Shown piece by piece: positions 34,774 to 45,652 of a stretch of 64,000 nt of DNA. The notes under the pieces are model-generated. The model was given only the letters and a program-made list of their open reading frames with translations. It was not told the DNA's origin and searched no databases. The DNA is from Acidovorax sp. HMWF029 (GTDB lineage: Bacteria; Pseudomonadota; Gammaproteobacteria; Burkholderiales; Burkholderiaceae_C). The position numbers and the translations under genes were made by a program. The stretch lies in contig NZ_QAIH01000225.1 of assembly GCF_003060895.1 (NCBI RefSeq), positions 79,268 to 143,267 of the forward strand. Reading direction: 5' to 3'. Numbering within the stretch: position 1 is the stretch's first letter; every line of letters begins with the position of its first letter.

Positions 34774-36099
34774 ATGACCCTGTCCCAAAGCCTCTTTGTC
34801 ATCGGGCTGCTGATTGCAGCCAGCGCCTTCTTTTCGATGGCCGAAATTTCGCTCGCCGCTGCACGCCGCCTGCGCCTGCGGCAGATGGCCGACGAAGGGG
34901 ATGCGCGTGCAGACCGGGTGCTGCGCATGCAAGAGCAGCCGGGTGACTATTTCACGGTGGTGCAGGTGGGGCAAAACGCGGTGGCCATCCTGGGCGGTAT
35001 CGTTGGCGAAGGGGCGCTGAGCCCCCATTTCACAGCGCTGTTTGGCCTGTGGCTGTCTGAATCGACGGCAGAAAAAGCCGGCTTCCTGGCGTCCTTCCTC
35101 GTTATCACCTCGCTGTTCATCCTGTTTGCAGACCTGTTCCCCAAGCGCCTGGGCATGGCCGATCCCGAGCGGCTGGTGGTGCGCCTGGCGCAGCCCATGG
35201 CCTGGTGCACAACGCTGCTGCGTCCGCTGGTGTGGTTCTACAGCCGGGGCGCCGATGCGCTTTTCCGTGTGCTGGGGCTGTCGTCGCTGCGCGATGACCG
35301 CATCACCTCCGACGACATTCTGGCCATGATGGAAGCGGGTGCGCGTGCCGGGGTGCTGGCTGCACGGGAGCAGCAGGTCATCACCAACGTGTTCGAGCTG
35401 GACACACGCACCGTGTCCAGCGCCATGTCGCCCCGCGACCGGGTGGCATTCTTCCTGCGCGATGAGCCCGATTCCGTCATCCGCCTGCGCATTGCGGCCG
35501 AACCCTTCTCGACCTACCCCGTGTGCGAAGGCGACATCGACCATGTGGTGGGCTATGTGGACGCCAAAGACCTGTTCCAGCGCGTTCTGAACAATCAGCC
35601 GATTTCGCTGGCCGACGATAGCCTGGTGCGCAAGGTGCTCATCGTTCCGGACCGACTGACCCTGTCGGAGGTGCTGGAGCAGTTCCGCCAGGTGCATGAG
35701 GACTTTGCTGTCATCGTGAACGAATACAGCTTGGTGGTTGGGGTGGTGACCCTGAACGACGTAATGAGCACCGTGATGGGTGACCTGGTGGGCCCCGCCG
35801 ACGAAGAGCAGATCGTGCGGCGCGACGAGGACTCGTGGCTCATCGACGGCGTTACACCCATCGAGGACGTGTTGCGCGCACTGTCGCTGGACGAGCTGCC
35901 CCACACCGGCGAATACGAAACCCTCGCGGGTTTCCTGATGGTGATGCTGCGCCGCGTGCCGCGCCGCACCGACAGTGTGAGCTGGGGCGGCTACAAGTTC
36001 GAGGTGCTGGATGTGGACAGCTATCGCATCGATCAGGTCATGGTCTCACGCGTGGCACCTAGGGGCGGTAGCAGCAGCCTGCCTGCGGGTCAGGCCTGA
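34774..36099 (+). CDS. CNNM/CorC-type membrane protein (DUF21, CBS pair, transporter-associated domain)
   Basis: A 441-residue membrane protein usually labelled hemolysin-family or CorC/HlyC. An N-terminal DUF21 domain (about 1-190) has transmembrane helices such as LFVIGLLIAASAFFSMAEIS and LASFLVITSLFILFADLFPK. A CBS-domain pair follows (about 215-335, VSSAMSPRDRV and VVGVVTLNDVMSTVMGDLVG). The end is a CorC_HlyC domain (about 350-435, LIDGVTPIEDVLRAL). The human CNNM relatives and bacterial CorC are linked to Mg2+/Co2+ efflux, so divalent-cation export is plausible. No experimental hemolysis is implied. The start gives a membrane segment immediately; an upstream ATG would add ten residues. 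Confidence 0.88.
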   Translation: MTLSQSLFVIGLLIAASAFFSMAEISLAAARRLRLRQMADEGDARADRVLRMQEQPGDYFTVVQVGQNAVAILGGIVGEGALSPHFTALFGLWLSESTAEKAGFLASFLVITSLFILFADLFPKRLGMADPERLVVRLAQPMAWCTTLLRPLVWFYSRGADALFRVLGLSSLRDDRITSDDILAMMEAGARAGVLAAREQQVITNVFELDTRTVSSAMSPRDRVAFFLRDEPDSVIRLRIAAEPFSTYPVCEGDIDHVVGYVDAKDLFQRVLNNQPISLADDSLVRKVLIVPDRLTLSEVLEQFRQVHEDFAVIVNEYSLVVGVVTLNDVMSTVMGDLVGPADEEQIVRRDEDSWLIDGVTPIEDVLRALSLDELPHTGEYETLAGFLMVMLRRVPRRTDSVSWGGYKFEVLDVDSYRIDQVMVSRVAPRGGSSSLPAGQA

Positions 36100-36104
36100 C
36101 CCGG

Positions 36105-36815
36105 TCAGGCGGCTGGCGCCGTGGGCCTGTCGATAAAGGCCCAATTGCGTTGAGCGCCAAACACCGCATCCGGGTAGGGGGAACGACCACGGCTGCCGTT
36201 GTAGCGGCCCAGGGCCATGAAAAGATCACCCCGCTCCCGGTCGATGTAGTGGCGCAGGATCACACACCCAAAGCGCAGGTTGGTTTGCATGTGGAACAGC
36301 TTGCCCGCATCACCATCGCCAATCACCCGCGTCCAGAACGGCATGACCTGCATGTAGCCCCGGGCGCCGACGCTGGAGACAGCAAACTTGCGGAAGCCGC
36401 TCTCCACCTGGATCAGCCCGAGGACCAGCGACACATCCAGCCCCGCACGTTTGGACTCGTACCAGACCGTCTGCAAAAAATCGCGCCGCACCTCCCATTC
36501 GGGCTTGCGGCGACGCAACCTGTCGCTCTGCGTGCCCAGCCAGCGCAGGTAGTGCAGACGGGCCTCGGTGGTGAAAAACTCGGGCTCGGGCGGCGCCTGG
36601 TTGGCAATTGCCGAACTCAGCGCCGTGCGCACGGAATCCATCAGGGGCTCTTCAAGCTGCCCCCCCGCATGCGCCACCTGCGGTGCGGCCAGCCATGCTG
36701 CCGGTGCCGCGAGCGAGGCTGCAGACAGCAGGCACGCGCGCCGCGAGAGCCCAGCCACGGCACCGGTGTGGGCCGTGGGGGGTGCGTTGGCGCCCCGCTC
36801 CTTGCTCATGCTCAT
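36105..36815 (-). CDS. Lytic transglycosylase, SLT family
   Basis: A 236-residue exported peptidoglycan lytic transglycosylase. A twin-arginine signal motif ([15 protein letters not shown], residues 24-38) suggests Tat export, with cleavage near VAHA. The SLT domain shows the catalytic Glu138 in [28 protein letters not shown], and a final [19 protein letters not shown]. It would cleave the MurNAc-GlcNAc bond. The start overlaps the end of proS by four bases (ATGA), an arrangement that implies coupled translation. It converges on the CNNM-type gene with a five-base gap and no room for a terminator. Confidence 0.9.
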   Translation of the reverse strand: MSMSKERGANAPPTAHTGAVAGLSRRACLLSAASLAAPAAWLAAPQVAHAGGQLEEPLMDSVRTALSSAIANQAPPEPEFFTTEARLHYLRWLGTQSDRLRRRKPEWEVRRDFLQTVWYESKRAGLDVSLVLGLIQVESGFRKFAVSSVGARGYMQVMPFWTRVIGDGDAGKLFHMQTNLRFGCVILRHYIDRERGDLFMALGRYNGSRGRSPYPDAVFGAQRNWAFIDRPTAPAA

Positions 36816-38554
36816 ACCACCATGCGGCCCTTCACATGGGCCAGAATGTCGGCCACCGCCACCTTGGTGGCGGCAGTGTCTCGGCGGTGCTGGTACTCGA
36901 CCGCACCTTCCTTGAGGCTCTTGTCGCCAATGGTCACGCGGTGCGGCACACCGATCAGCTCCCAGTCGGCAAACATGGCGCCGGGACGCTCGCCACGATC
37001 GTCCAAGATCACATCCACACCGGCTGCCAGCAGGTCGGCATAAAGCTGCTCGGCCGCAGCCTTGACGGCCTCGCTGCGGTCCATGCCCACGGGGCAGACC
37101 ACCACGGTGAAGGGCGCGATCGCGTCGGGCCAGATGATGCCGCGCTCGTCATGGTTTTGCTCGATGGCGGCGGCGGGCAGACGCGTGACGCCGATGCCGT
37201 AGCAACCCATCTCGAAGAACGCGGGCTTGCCGTCGTCACCCAGGAAAGTGGCGTTCATACCCTTGCTGTACTTGGTACCCAGGTAGAACACATGGCCCAC
37301 TTCGATACCGCGCTCAATAGCCAGCTCGCCCTTGCCATCGGGGGAACGGTCGCCCGCCACCACATTGCGCAGGTCGGCCACAGCATGGGGCTCAGGCAGG
37401 TCGCGGCCCCAGTTCACGCCAGTGATATGGAAATCCACCTCGTTGGCGCCGCAGATCCAGTCGGCCATGACGGCCACTTCACGGTCCACCACGATCTTGA
37501 GCGGCTTCTTGAGGCCAATGGGCCCCAGGTAGCCGGGCTTGCAGCCAAAATGGTCCTCGATCTCGGAGAGCGTGGCAAAGCGGAAGCCCGCCAGGCCAGG
37601 CACCTTGCCGACCTTGATCTCGTTCATGTCGTGGTCGCCGCGCAGCAGCAGCAGCCAGACCTGGCTCTTGACGATCTCACCTGTCTCGTTGGTTTCGTCC
37701 GTGGCCAGAACCAGCGACTTCACTGTGGTGCTCAAGGGTACCCCCAGCAACTCAGCCACCTCGGCGCAGGTACTCTTGCCCGGAGTTGCGGTCTTGGTCA
37801 GCGCCTGAGAGGCTGCGGCGCGCGGCCCTGCAGGCGCCAGGGCCTCAGCCTTTTCCATGTTGGCGGCGTAGTCGCTCTGTGGGCAATAGACGATCGCGTC
37901 CTCCCCCGTGGCAGCGATCACCTGGAACTCTTCGGACAGGTCACCACCGATGGCGCCGCTGTCGGCGGCCACGGCGCGGTAGGTCAGGCCGAAGCGATCA
38001 AAAATGCGGCGGTAGGCTTGGGCCATCACCTGGTAGCTTGCCTTGGCCGCCACTTGGTCACGGTCAAAGCTGTAGGCATCCTTCATGATGAACTCGCGGC
38101 CGCGCATCAGACCGAAACGGGGACGGCGCTCGTCGCGGAACTTGGTCTGGATCTGGTAGAAATTCTTCGGCAACTGCTTGTAGCTCTTGAGCTCCTGGCG
38201 CGCGATGTCAGTGATCACTTCTTCGCTGGTTGGCTGCACCACGAAGTCACGCCCGTGACGATCCTGAATGCGCAGCAGTTCAGGGCCCATCTTGTCAAAC
38301 CGCCCGGTTTCCTGCCACAGCTCGGCGGGCTGTACCACAGGCATGGTCAACTCTACGGCGCCTGCGCGGTTCATCTCTTCCCGCACAATGGCCTCGACCT
38401 TGCGGATCACCTTGAGCCCCATGGGCATGTAGTTGTAGATGCCCGCGCCCAGCTTCTTGATCAGCCCTGCCCGCATCATGAGTTTGTGGCTGACCACTTC
38501 TGCGTCGGCCGGGGCTTCCTTGAGGGTGGAGATAAAGAATTGGGAGGCTTTCAT
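36812..38554 (-). CDS. proS: Prolyl-tRNA synthetase
   Basis: A 580-residue bacterial-type ProRS. It begins [20 protein letters not shown]. Class II motif 1 and motif 2 are seen in [20 protein letters not shown] and [20 protein letters not shown]. An INS editing domain lies between about residues 235 and 400 ([15 protein letters not shown]). Motif 3 is in the [18 protein letters not shown] region, and the C-terminal anticodon-binding domain follows. The editing domain removes mischarged alanine. It is divergent from rppH with a 92-base gap and overlaps the lytic transglycosylase gene downstream. Confidence 0.97.
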   Translation of the reverse strand: MKASQFFISTLKEAPADAEVVSHKLMMRAGLIKKLGAGIYNYMPMGLKVIRKVEAIVREEMNRAGAVELTMPVVQPAELWQETGRFDKMGPELLRIQDRHGRDFVVQPTSEEVITDIARQELKSYKQLPKNFYQIQTKFRDERRPRFGLMRGREFIMKDAYSFDRDQVAAKASYQVMAQAYRRIFDRFGLTYRAVAADSGAIGGDLSEEFQVIAATGEDAIVYCPQSDYAANMEKAEALAPAGPRAAASQALTKTATPGKSTCAEVAELLGVPLSTTVKSLVLATDETNETGEIVKSQVWLLLLRGDHDMNEIKVGKVPGLAGFRFATLSEIEDHFGCKPGYLGPIGLKKPLKIVVDREVAVMADWICGANEVDFHITGVNWGRDLPEPHAVADLRNVVAGDRSPDGKGELAIERGIEVGHVFYLGTKYSKGMNATFLGDDGKPAFFEMGCYGIGVTRLPAAAIEQNHDERGIIWPDAIAPFTVVVCPVGMDRSEAVKAAAEQLYADLLAAGVDVILDDRGERPGAMFADWELIGVPHRVTIGDKSLKEGAVEYQHRRDTAATKVAVADILAHVKGRMVV

Positions 38555-38588
38555 CGGTATCGATTTCAGGCGGATCAGAGCGGCCCAC

Positions 38589-38616
38589 TTGCTGCGCGCT
38601 AAGCGCCGTGCATAAT
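38589..38616 (+). promoter_or_regulatory. Candidate sigma-70 promoter of rppH
   Basis: TTGCTG, 16 bases, CATAAT. The -10 differs from consensus at one position and the -35 at two. The predicted start would leave a leader of about 25 bases containing GGGG before the rppH ATG. Confidence 0.5.
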
Positions 38617-38646
38617 GGACACAGTTTAAAAATTTGGGGTTTGATT

Positions 38647-39321
38647 ATGCTTGACCGGGACGGCTTTCGGCCGAACGTCGGCATCATCCTGCTCAACCAG
38701 AGAAACCAGGTGTTCTGGGGCAAGCGCATACGCACCCACAGCTGGCAGTTTCCTCAGGGTGGCATTGACCGGGGCGAAACGCCCGAGCAAGCCATGTTCC
38801 GGGAACTGCACGAAGAGGTGGGATTATTGCCTGACCACGTGCGCGTGGTGGCCCGCACCCGGGACTGGTTGCGCTATGAGGTGCCTGACCGGTACATCCG
38901 CCGCGACGCGCGCGGACACTACAAGGGCCAGAAACAAATCTGGTATCTGCTCCAACTGGTGGGCCACGACTGGGACTTGAATCTCCGCGCGACCAACCAC
39001 CCAGAGTTCGATGCCTGGCGCTGGAATGACTATTGGGTCCCCCTGGACGTGGTGGTCGAGTTCAAGCGGGGGGTCTACGAAATGGCCCTGACCGAACTGG
39101 CGCGCTACCTGCCTCGGCATGAGCAGCGCAACCGCTACTTGCGCAGTGGCATGCGGACACGAGAAGGCGAACATGCAGGGACGAGCATGTACCGCACGGG
39201 GTCCATGCTGATCAACCCGGGCATGGAACTTCCCCCTGGTGCCAGTTTTGACCCCGATCCGCAAAACAGCATGCCGGGTGAACTGGACGGGATTCCCCCA
39301 CTCACCACGATCCCTCGCTGA
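38647..39321 (+). CDS. rppH: RNA pyrophosphohydrolase
   Basis: A 224-residue Nudix enzyme that removes pyrophosphate from the 5' end of mRNA and so starts RNase E-dependent decay. It begins [20 protein letters not shown]. The Nudix box is [23 protein letters not shown] in its usual place (residues 39-61). [15 protein letters not shown] and [13 protein letters not shown] are characteristic of RppH. The C-terminal 60 residues beyond the catalytic domain are longer than in E. coli and look disordered. It ends nine bases before a large bidirectional terminator shared with proB. Confidence 0.95.
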   Translation: MLDRDGFRPNVGIILLNQRNQVFWGKRIRTHSWQFPQGGIDRGETPEQAMFRELHEEVGLLPDHVRVVARTRDWLRYEVPDRYIRRDARGHYKGQKQIWYLLQLVGHDWDLNLRATNHPEFDAWRWNDYWVPLDVVVEFKRGVYEMALTELARYLPRHEQRNRYLRSGMRTREGEHAGTSMYRTGSMLINPGMELPPGASFDPDPQNSMPGELDGIPPLTTIPR

Positions 39322-39329
39322 CATCCGCA

Positions 39330-39377
39330 CCCACCAACAAAAAATGCCTGCAATCAGCAGGCATTTTTGTTGGTGGG
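39330..39377. terminator. Bidirectional terminator between rppH and proB
   Basis: A long hairpin with arms CCCACCAACA + A-run + ATGCCTGC and GCAGGCAT + T-run + GTTGGTGGG, loop AATCA, and one bulged A. The A and T runs inside the stem provide U-tracts for both strands. It serves rightward rppH and leftward proB. Confidence 0.85.
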
Positions 39378-39420
39378 CGCACAACGCACCAAAGTGAAAA
39401 GACGAAAAGCAGTCCGTGAG

Positions 39421-40575
39421 TCAAGCGCTCGCTGCGAGAACAAGATTGTCGCGGTGCACCATCTCCGGCTCCGCCACATAGCCCAGCAGTTTTTCAAACT
39501 CGGTCGAAGGCTTGCGGCACAGAAGGCGGGCCTCAGCTGCCGCATAGTTGGCCAGGCCCCGCGCGATCTCGACCCCGGAGGCATCCCGCACGGCAATCAC
39601 ATCGCCACGCGAAAAATCCCCCTCCACCGCCGTCATGCCTATCGGCAGCAGGCTTTTGCCTTCATCGCGCACCTTGGCGGCAGCCCCGGCATCCACCACA
39701 ACGGAGCCGCGCAGCTGGAGGTGATCCGCCATCCATTGCTTACGGGCTTGCTTTTTCTGGGTTTGTGCAACTAGCAGGGTCCCCAAAGGCTCACCCCTGA
39801 CCAAGCGCAGCAGCACATCGGGCTCCCGCCCCCAGGCGATCACGGTGGACGCGCCCGAGCCTGCTGCGCGCTTGGCCGCCAGGATTTTGGTGATCATGCC
39901 GCCCTTGCCGATGCTCGACCCCGCCCCTCCGGCCATGGCCTCCAGCGCCAGGTCCCCTGCCTTGGCTTCGTGCACGAATTGTGCTGCGGGGTCCCGGCGC
40001 GGGTCGGCGGTGTAAAGCCCTTTCTGATCTGTAAGGATGATCAGAGCGTCAGCCTCGACCAGATTGGCCACCAGCGCCCCCAAGGTGTCGTTGTCGCCAA
40101 ACTTGATTTCGTCGTTGACGACCGTGTCGTTCTCATTGATCACTGGCACCACGCCCAAGCGCAGCAGCGTGAGCAGGGTGGAGCGCGCGTTCAGGTAGCG
40201 CTCGCGGTCAGCCAGATCAGCGTGGGTAAGCAGCACCTGGGCGCTGCCCATGCCCTCTTCGCGCAGCTTGGTCTCGTACATTTGCGCCAAGCCCATCTGC
40301 CCCACGGCGGCAGCGGCCTGCAACTCGTGGATTTCGTGCGGGCGCGTGGTCCAGCCCAAGCGCTTCATGCCCTCGGCAATCGCACCACTGGACACCATCA
40401 CGACCTCGCGCGCCACCCCGCCATCGCCGCGCACCAGTGCCGCCAGCTGGCGGCTCCATTCACCGATGGCCGTTTCATCCAGGCCACGGCCTTCATTGGT
40501 CACAAGGCTGGAGCCCACCTTGACCACGATGCGGCGGGCATCTCGCAATACGCTGGAAACCATTGTTTGAATCAT
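39421..40575 (-). CDS. proB: Glutamate 5-kinase
   Basis: A 384-residue kinase that phosphorylates glutamate in the first step of proline synthesis. The amino-acid kinase domain shows [56 protein letters not shown] and [19 protein letters not shown]-terminal PUA domain (about 290-370, [25 protein letters not shown]) is present, as in E. coli. The start is uncertain: in-frame ATGs at 40602, 40575 and 40563 all lack a good Shine-Dalgarno sequence. It lies 57 bases after obgE on the same strand, with a dispersed palindrome just upstream. Confidence 0.94.
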   Translation of the reverse strand: MIQTMVSSVLRDARRIVVKVGSSLVTNEGRGLDETAIGEWSRQLAALVRGDGGVAREVVMVSSGAIAEGMKRLGWTTRPHEIHELQAAAAVGQMGLAQMYETKLREEGMGSAQVLLTHADLADRERYLNARSTLLTLLRLGVVPVINENDTVVNDEIKFGDNDTLGALVANLVEADALIILTDQKGLYTADPRRDPAAQFVHEAKAGDLALEAMAGGAGSSIGKGGMITKILAAKRAAGSGASTVIAWGREPDVLLRLVRGEPLGTLLVAQTQKKQARKQWMADHLQLRGSVVVDAGAAAKVRDEGKSLLPIGMTAVEGDFSRGDVIAVRDASGVEIARGLANYAAAEARLLCRKPSTEFEKLLGYVAEPEMVHRDNLVLAASA

Positions 40576-40611
40576 TTTTGGCTGCCACCGCCCACCCATC
40601 AAGCGCTAGCA

Positions 40612-40628
40612 GCTATTAAAATTATAGC
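40612..40628. repeat. Short intergenic palindrome, copy 4
   Basis: GCTATTAAAATTATAGC, the most symmetrical copy in the window, in the gap between obgE and proB. Its 5' context (CATCAAGCGCTAGCA) resembles the sequence upstream of copies 1 and 3. Confidence 0.65.
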
Positions 40629-40659
40629 GATCAGGCAAAAGACCCGGATACCTCTTGCA

Positions 40660-41742
<1,083 letters not shown>

Positions 41743-41849
41743 TTACAAAAGGGCGCCGGACAAACCGGCAGCCAACCGCCGATTGTGGCGGAACAGCGGA
41801 ACGCCTTCCAGACGCCGCAGGCAGATGGCATGCGAGAACCACCCGTACA

Positions 41850-41883
41850 AACCAAACAACAAAGCCCCGGCAAAGCGGGGCTT
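41850..41883 (-). terminator. Terminator after rpmA
   Basis: AAGCCCCG, loop GCAAAG, CGGGGCTT, extended by AAC and GTT around one mismatch. Reading leftward it is followed by TTTGTTGTTTG. It lies 25 bases past the rpmA stop and would reduce read-through into obgE. Confidence 0.7.
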
Positions 41884-41907
41884 CGTTGCTTGCCGGAGGA
41901 AAAATCC

Positions 41908-42165
41908 TCAGGCGGGAGTCACGTTGACCGTGGACTTGGACAATGCACCCTTGGTGCCAAACGACACGTGGCCGTCCACCAGGGCGAACAAGGTGTGATC
42001 CTTGCCGACGCCGACGTTGGTGCCGGGGTGGAAACGTGTGCCACGTTGGCGCACGATGATCGAGCCAGCGCTGATCAATTCACCACCGAACGCCTTGACA
42101 CCCAGCATCTTTGGCTTGGAGTCGCGCCCGTTTCGCGTAGAGCCGCCGCCTTTTTTCTGTGCCAT
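41908..42165 (-). CDS. rpmA: 50S ribosomal protein L27
   Basis: An 85-residue bL27 of the large subunit, whose N-terminal tail reaches the peptidyl-transferase centre. The sequence begins [16 protein letters not shown] and has the family core [29 protein letters not shown]. The N-terminus begins directly with the mature tail, so there is no cleavable extension of the Firmicutes type. It lies 16 bases after rplU, forming the usual rplU-rpmA pair. Confidence 0.98.
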   Translation of the reverse strand: MAQKKGGGSTRNGRDSKPKMLGVKAFGGELISAGSIIVRQRGTRFHPGTNVGVGKDHTLFALVDGHVSFGTKGALSKSTVNVTPA

Positions 42166-42181
42166 GACTCAGCTCCTTCGC

Positions 42182-42493
42182 TTAAGCGGCAATCGCACCG
42201 ATTTGCAGCTCAGTGAACTGCTGGCGATGGCCTTGGCGTTTTTGATAGTGCTTGCGACGGCGCATCTTGAAGATGTGCACCTTGTCGTGCTTGCCGTGCG
42301 CCACCACAGTGGCTTTCACGGTTGCGCCGGACACCAGGGGAGTACCAACCTTCAGTTCAGCGCCGTTGCCGACAGCCAGAACCTGGTCGATCACGATCTC
42401 CTGGCCTACGTCCGCAGCAATCTGTTCTACTTTAATTTTTTCGCCGGAAGCAACGCGATACTGCTTGCCGCCGGTTTTTATGACCGCGTACAT
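42182..42493 (-). CDS. rplU: 50S ribosomal protein L21
   Basis: A 103-residue bL21. It begins [20 protein letters not shown] and ends with the RNA-binding [20 protein letters not shown] region, both highly conserved. It is the first gene of a leftward rplU-rpmA unit, divergent from ispB, with a good promoter 50 bases upstream and AAGAGG before the start. Confidence 0.98.
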   Translation of the reverse strand: MYAVIKTGGKQYRVASGEKIKVEQIAADVGQEIVIDQVLAVGNGAELKVGTPLVSGATVKATVVAHGKHDKVHIFKMRRRKHYQKRQGHRQQFTELQIGAIAA

Positions 42494-42542
42494 GTTGACC
42501 TCTTGATATGAGTTCCGCAGACGAATTTCCGCAGAGCCCGCT

Positions 42543-42571
42543 AGTATAGCGCATCACCCATCGTAGGTCCA
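42543..42571 (-). promoter_or_regulatory. Sigma-70-type promoter of rplU-rpmA
   Basis: On the minus strand TGGACC, 17 bases, TATACT. The spacer is ideal. The -35 matches consensus at four of six positions and the -10 at five. The leader to rplU would be about 42 bases. Confidence 0.65.
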
Positions 42572-42654
42572 CCCCTCTTGAAGGCGAGCGCAACGCTCGC
42601 CCATCATGCAGCAAGGACCCTGCCCAGGTCTTCCTATAATCCAGGGCACTTTCT

Positions 42655-43650
42655 GTGACCGCCATCTTGACTGACCATACCGCCCCCGCAGCCTCCCCCC
42701 TCACGCTCGTTGCCCAGGACATGCACGAGGTCGACAAGGTCATTGAGCAGCGCCTGACATCCAGCGTGCCGCTGGTCGCCCAAATATCGCAGTACATCAT
42801 CGCAGCTGGCGGCAAGCGGCTGCGGCCAGCACTGCTACTCATGGTGTGCGGCGCCCTGAACTATCGCGGCGCCCATCGGTTCAGCCTTGCTGCGGTGGTC
42901 GAATTGATTCACACAGCCACGCTGCTGCACGACGACGTGGTGGACGCATCGACTCTGCGCCGGGGGCGCCCCACGGCCAACGAAACCTTCGGCAATCCCG
43001 CTAGCGTGCTCGTGGGGGACTTCCTGCATACCCGCTCTTTCCAGATGATGGTGGAAGCAGGAAGCATGCGGATCATGGAAATCCTCTCGGAAGCCACCAA
43101 CGTGATTGCCGAGGGCGAGGTGCTTCAGCTCATGAACATGCACGACGCCTCCCTGGACGAGGCGGGCTACCTTCGAGTGATCCGCTCAAAAACAGCAAAG
43201 CTGTTCGAAGCCAGCGCCAGACTTGGAGCCGTGCTGGCCGACAGCACACCCGAGATTGAGGAAGCTTGCGCCACTTACGGACAGGCGCTGGGCACAGCCT
43301 TTCAGATCATTGATGACGTCCTGGACTACGATGGCGACGCCGCTGAAATGGGCAAAAACCTGGGTGACGACCTCCGGGAAGGTAAGTCCACGCTTCCATT
43401 AATTGCAGCTATGGAGCGGGGCACCCCAAGCCAAGCACTCATTGTTCGCCAAGCCATCGAGCAAGGATCAACAGAGCAATTGAGCGAAATCATCCAAATT
43501 GTCCGAGCCACCGGCGCCCTGGACGTTACGCGCGCAGCAGCATTCGCCGAGGCCCGCCGGGCCATTGCCGCCGCGGAGCAACTCCCGGCAAATGCCCATT
43601 CAAAGGGCTTGCTAGAATTGGCAGCGCAATTGCTGGCACGGCGCAACTAA
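42655..43650 (+). CDS. ispB: Octaprenyl diphosphate synthase (trans-polyprenyl synthase)
   Basis: A 331-residue trans-isoprenyl diphosphate synthase that makes the ubiquinone side chain. The first aspartate-rich motif is LLHDDVVDASTLRRG and the second is QIIDDVLDYDGD. KSTLPLI and the FLHTRSFQMMVEAGS stretch fit IspB. A GTG start is used. TATAAT lies 15 bases before it without a good -35. The final 90 codons use more A/T in third positions than the beginning, and this lower-GC trend continues into the pil genes. It is divergent from rplU. Confidence 0.93.
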   Translation: MTAILTDHTAPAASPLTLVAQDMHEVDKVIEQRLTSSVPLVAQISQYIIAAGGKRLRPALLLMVCGALNYRGAHRFSLAAVVELIHTATLLHDDVVDASTLRRGRPTANETFGNPASVLVGDFLHTRSFQMMVEAGSMRIMEILSEATNVIAEGEVLQLMNMHDASLDEAGYLRVIRSKTAKLFEASARLGAVLADSTPEIEEACATYGQALGTAFQIIDDVLDYDGDAAEMGKNLGDDLREGKSTLPLIAAMERGTPSQALIVRQAIEQGSTEQLSEIIQIVRATGALDVTRAAAFAEARRAIAAAEQLPANAHSKGLLELAAQLLARRN

Positions 43651-43689
43651 GCCGCGCATTACACCCGTCAGCGGGTGCCACACAATCAA

Positions 43690-43766
43690 CGGGGTGTAGC
43701 TTAGCCTGGTAGAGCGCTACGTTCGGGACGTAGAGGCCGGAGGTTCGAATCCTCTCACCCCGACCA
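43690..43766 (+). tRNA. tRNA-Pro, anticodon CGG
   Basis: A complete 77-base tRNA. The acceptor arms CGGGGTG and CACCCCG pair, the anticodon stem is CTACG/CGTAG and the loop TTCGGGA gives anticodon CGG. The T arm is GGAGG-TTCGAAT-CCTCT, and CCA is encoded. It lies between ispB and pilB. No integrase, attachment duplication or phage gene is near, although base composition changes around it. Confidence 0.97.
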
Positions 43767-43892
43767 TAAATCTCGGCCAAAAACATTCGCGCCGCTTGTG
43801 GCGCAGTTACCAATATCCTGCGCTGTACACCCCCCGCGCGATCGGTGATGATAGGATGGTTTCTTTTCCACACCTAACACATTACCGGTTTC

Positions 43893-45632
43893 ATGGCCGC
43901 TGTTGATACTGTCCCCAAAGAAGCCTCTGCAGTCGCGCTCCCCGGACTGGGTCGGGCGTTGATGTCCGCCGGCAAACTGACGCAAAAGTCAGCCGAGGAT
44001 ATTTACAAAAAATCACAAGTCAGCCGCACCAGTTTTATCGCCGAATTGACAGGCTCTGGTGCGGTATCTGCAGCTGATTTGGCACACACGGTATCGGCCG
44101 TTTTTGGAGCTCCGCTGCTTGATCTGGATGCAATTGATCCATTGCGTCTGCCCAAAGAACTGCTGGACAACAAAATATGCCAAGCCTATCGAGTTGTTGT
44201 ACTCAGCAAGCGCAACAACCGGTTAATCGTTGCCACAGCAGACCCCACAGACCAAGAAGCCGCGGAAAAAATCAAATTCACGACCCAGATGGGTGTGGAT
44301 TGGATTATTGCAGAGTATGACAAGCTAAGTCGCCTCGTAGAAAAAACCACCAAATCGACCACTGAATCCATGGATACACTGGTGGGTGGAGGTGGTGATT
44401 TCGAGTTCGACGATGTCCCCATTGAGGATGCCCCTGAGGAAGCGGATACCGGCGTTACAGAAGTCGAAGACGCGCCCATCGTCAAGTTCCTTCACAAGAT
44501 GCTTCTGGACGCTTTCAACATGCGGGCTTCCGATTTGCATTTTGAACCTTACGAACACCAATATCGTGTGCGCTTCCGAATCGATGGGGAGTTGCGTGAA
44601 ATAGCTTCCCCCCCTATCGCCATCAAGGACAAGCTGGCCTCACGCATCAAAGTGATTTCGCGCCTGGATATCTCGGAAAAACGGGTTCCACAAGATGGCC
44701 GGATGAAGTTGAAGGTAGGCCCAGACAGGGTCATTGATTTTCGCGTGAGCACGTTGCCCACCTTGTTTGGTGAAAAAATCGTGATCCGCATTCTGGATCC
44801 GAGCAGTGCCAAACTGGGCATTGACGCCCTGGGCTACGAACCCGTAGAGAAGGAACGCCTGCTTCAGGCGATTGGTCGCCCCTACGGCATGATTTTGGTT
44901 ACTGGACCGACTGGATCTGGCAAGACCGTTTCTCTCTATACCTGTCTGAATCTACTCAACAAACCAGGCGTCAATATTGCGACTGCTGAAGACCCTTCTG
45001 AAATCAATTTGCCTGGCGTCAACCAGGTCAATGTGAATGAAAAAGCAGGCCTGACATTTGCCGTCGCCCTCAAATCCTTTCTCCGTCAGGATCCCGACAT
45101 CATCATGGTGGGGGAAATCCGGGATCTGGAAACTGCCGACATCTCGATCAAAGCCGCCCAGACCGGTCACTTGGTGCTATCCACACTGCACACCAACGAT
45201 GCGCCCACGACATTGACACGGATGCGCAACATGGGCATTGCGCCCTTCAACATCGCATCCAGTGTGATTTTGATCACAGCACAGCGGCTGGCGCGCAGAC
45301 TCTGCCCAGTATGCAAGGCTCCCGCCGACATCCCCCATGAAGCATTGCTGGAGGCTGGCTACAAGGAGGAAGAACTCGATGGCACATGGGTAACCTACCG
45401 CCCAGTGGGCTGCTCGGCATGCAACAACGGCTATAAAGGTCGGCTCGGCATTTACCAGGTTATGCCTATCTCCGAAGAAATACAGCGCATTATTTTGCGC
45501 GACGGAAGCGCCTTGGAAATCGCAGAACAAGCGCGGACTGAGGGTGTCCGCTCACTGCGAGAATCCGGACTCTACAAGGCCAAGCTCGGACTGACTTCGC
45601 TCGAAGAAGTTCTGGCTGTTACCAACGAATAG
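43893..45632 (+). CDS. pilB: Type IV pilus assembly ATPase PilB
   Basis: A 579-residue secretion ATPase that powers pilus extension. An N-terminal MshEN-like domain (about 10-160) precedes the ATPase. The ATPase domain has Walker A GPTGSGKT at 338-345, an Asp box (AEDPSEINLPGVNQVNVN), Walker B GEIRDLETADI and a His box (TGHLVLSTLHTNDAPTT). A tetracysteine zinc motif follows (CPVCK, then CSAC). Codon use is visibly richer in A/T than in flanking genes. The start has no strong Shine-Dalgarno sequence. It is followed by pilC after 20 bases. Confidence 0.96.
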   Translation: MAAVDTVPKEASAVALPGLGRALMSAGKLTQKSAEDIYKKSQVSRTSFIAELTGSGAVSAADLAHTVSAVFGAPLLDLDAIDPLRLPKELLDNKICQAYRVVVLSKRNNRLIVATADPTDQEAAEKIKFTTQMGVDWIIAEYDKLSRLVEKTTKSTTESMDTLVGGGGDFEFDDVPIEDAPEEADTGVTEVEDAPIVKFLHKMLLDAFNMRASDLHFEPYEHQYRVRFRIDGELREIASPPIAIKDKLASRIKVISRLDISEKRVPQDGRMKLKVGPDRVIDFRVSTLPTLFGEKIVIRILDPSSAKLGIDALGYEPVEKERLLQAIGRPYGMILVTGPTGSGKTVSLYTCLNLLNKPGVNIATAEDPSEINLPGVNQVNVNEKAGLTFAVALKSFLRQDPDIIMVGEIRDLETADISIKAAQTGHLVLSTLHTNDAPTTLTRMRNMGIAPFNIASSVILITAQRLARRLCPVCKAPADIPHEALLEAGYKEEELDGTWVTYRPVGCSACNNGYKGRLGIYQVMPISEEIQRIILRDGSALEIAEQARTEGVRSLRESGLYKAKLGLTSLEEVLAVTNE

Positions 45633-45652
45633 CATCGACTGATGAGGGCAGT

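Noticed and set aside
34774-36099. A hemolysin toxin
   Set aside because: The label hemolysin for DUF21-CBS-CorC proteins is historical. The membrane and CBS domains point to cation transport.
42635-42640. TATAAT before the GTG of ispB as a leaderless promoter
   Set aside because: No -35 hexamer at 16-18 bases, and the GTG start itself is not certain. Evidence was too thin for a feature.
43690-43766. tRNA-Pro as an integration site for a genomic island causing the GC change
   Set aside because: No integrase, no duplicated tRNA end, and the low-GC stretch consists of core pil genes and begins before the tRNA. Homologous recombination is a better explanation.
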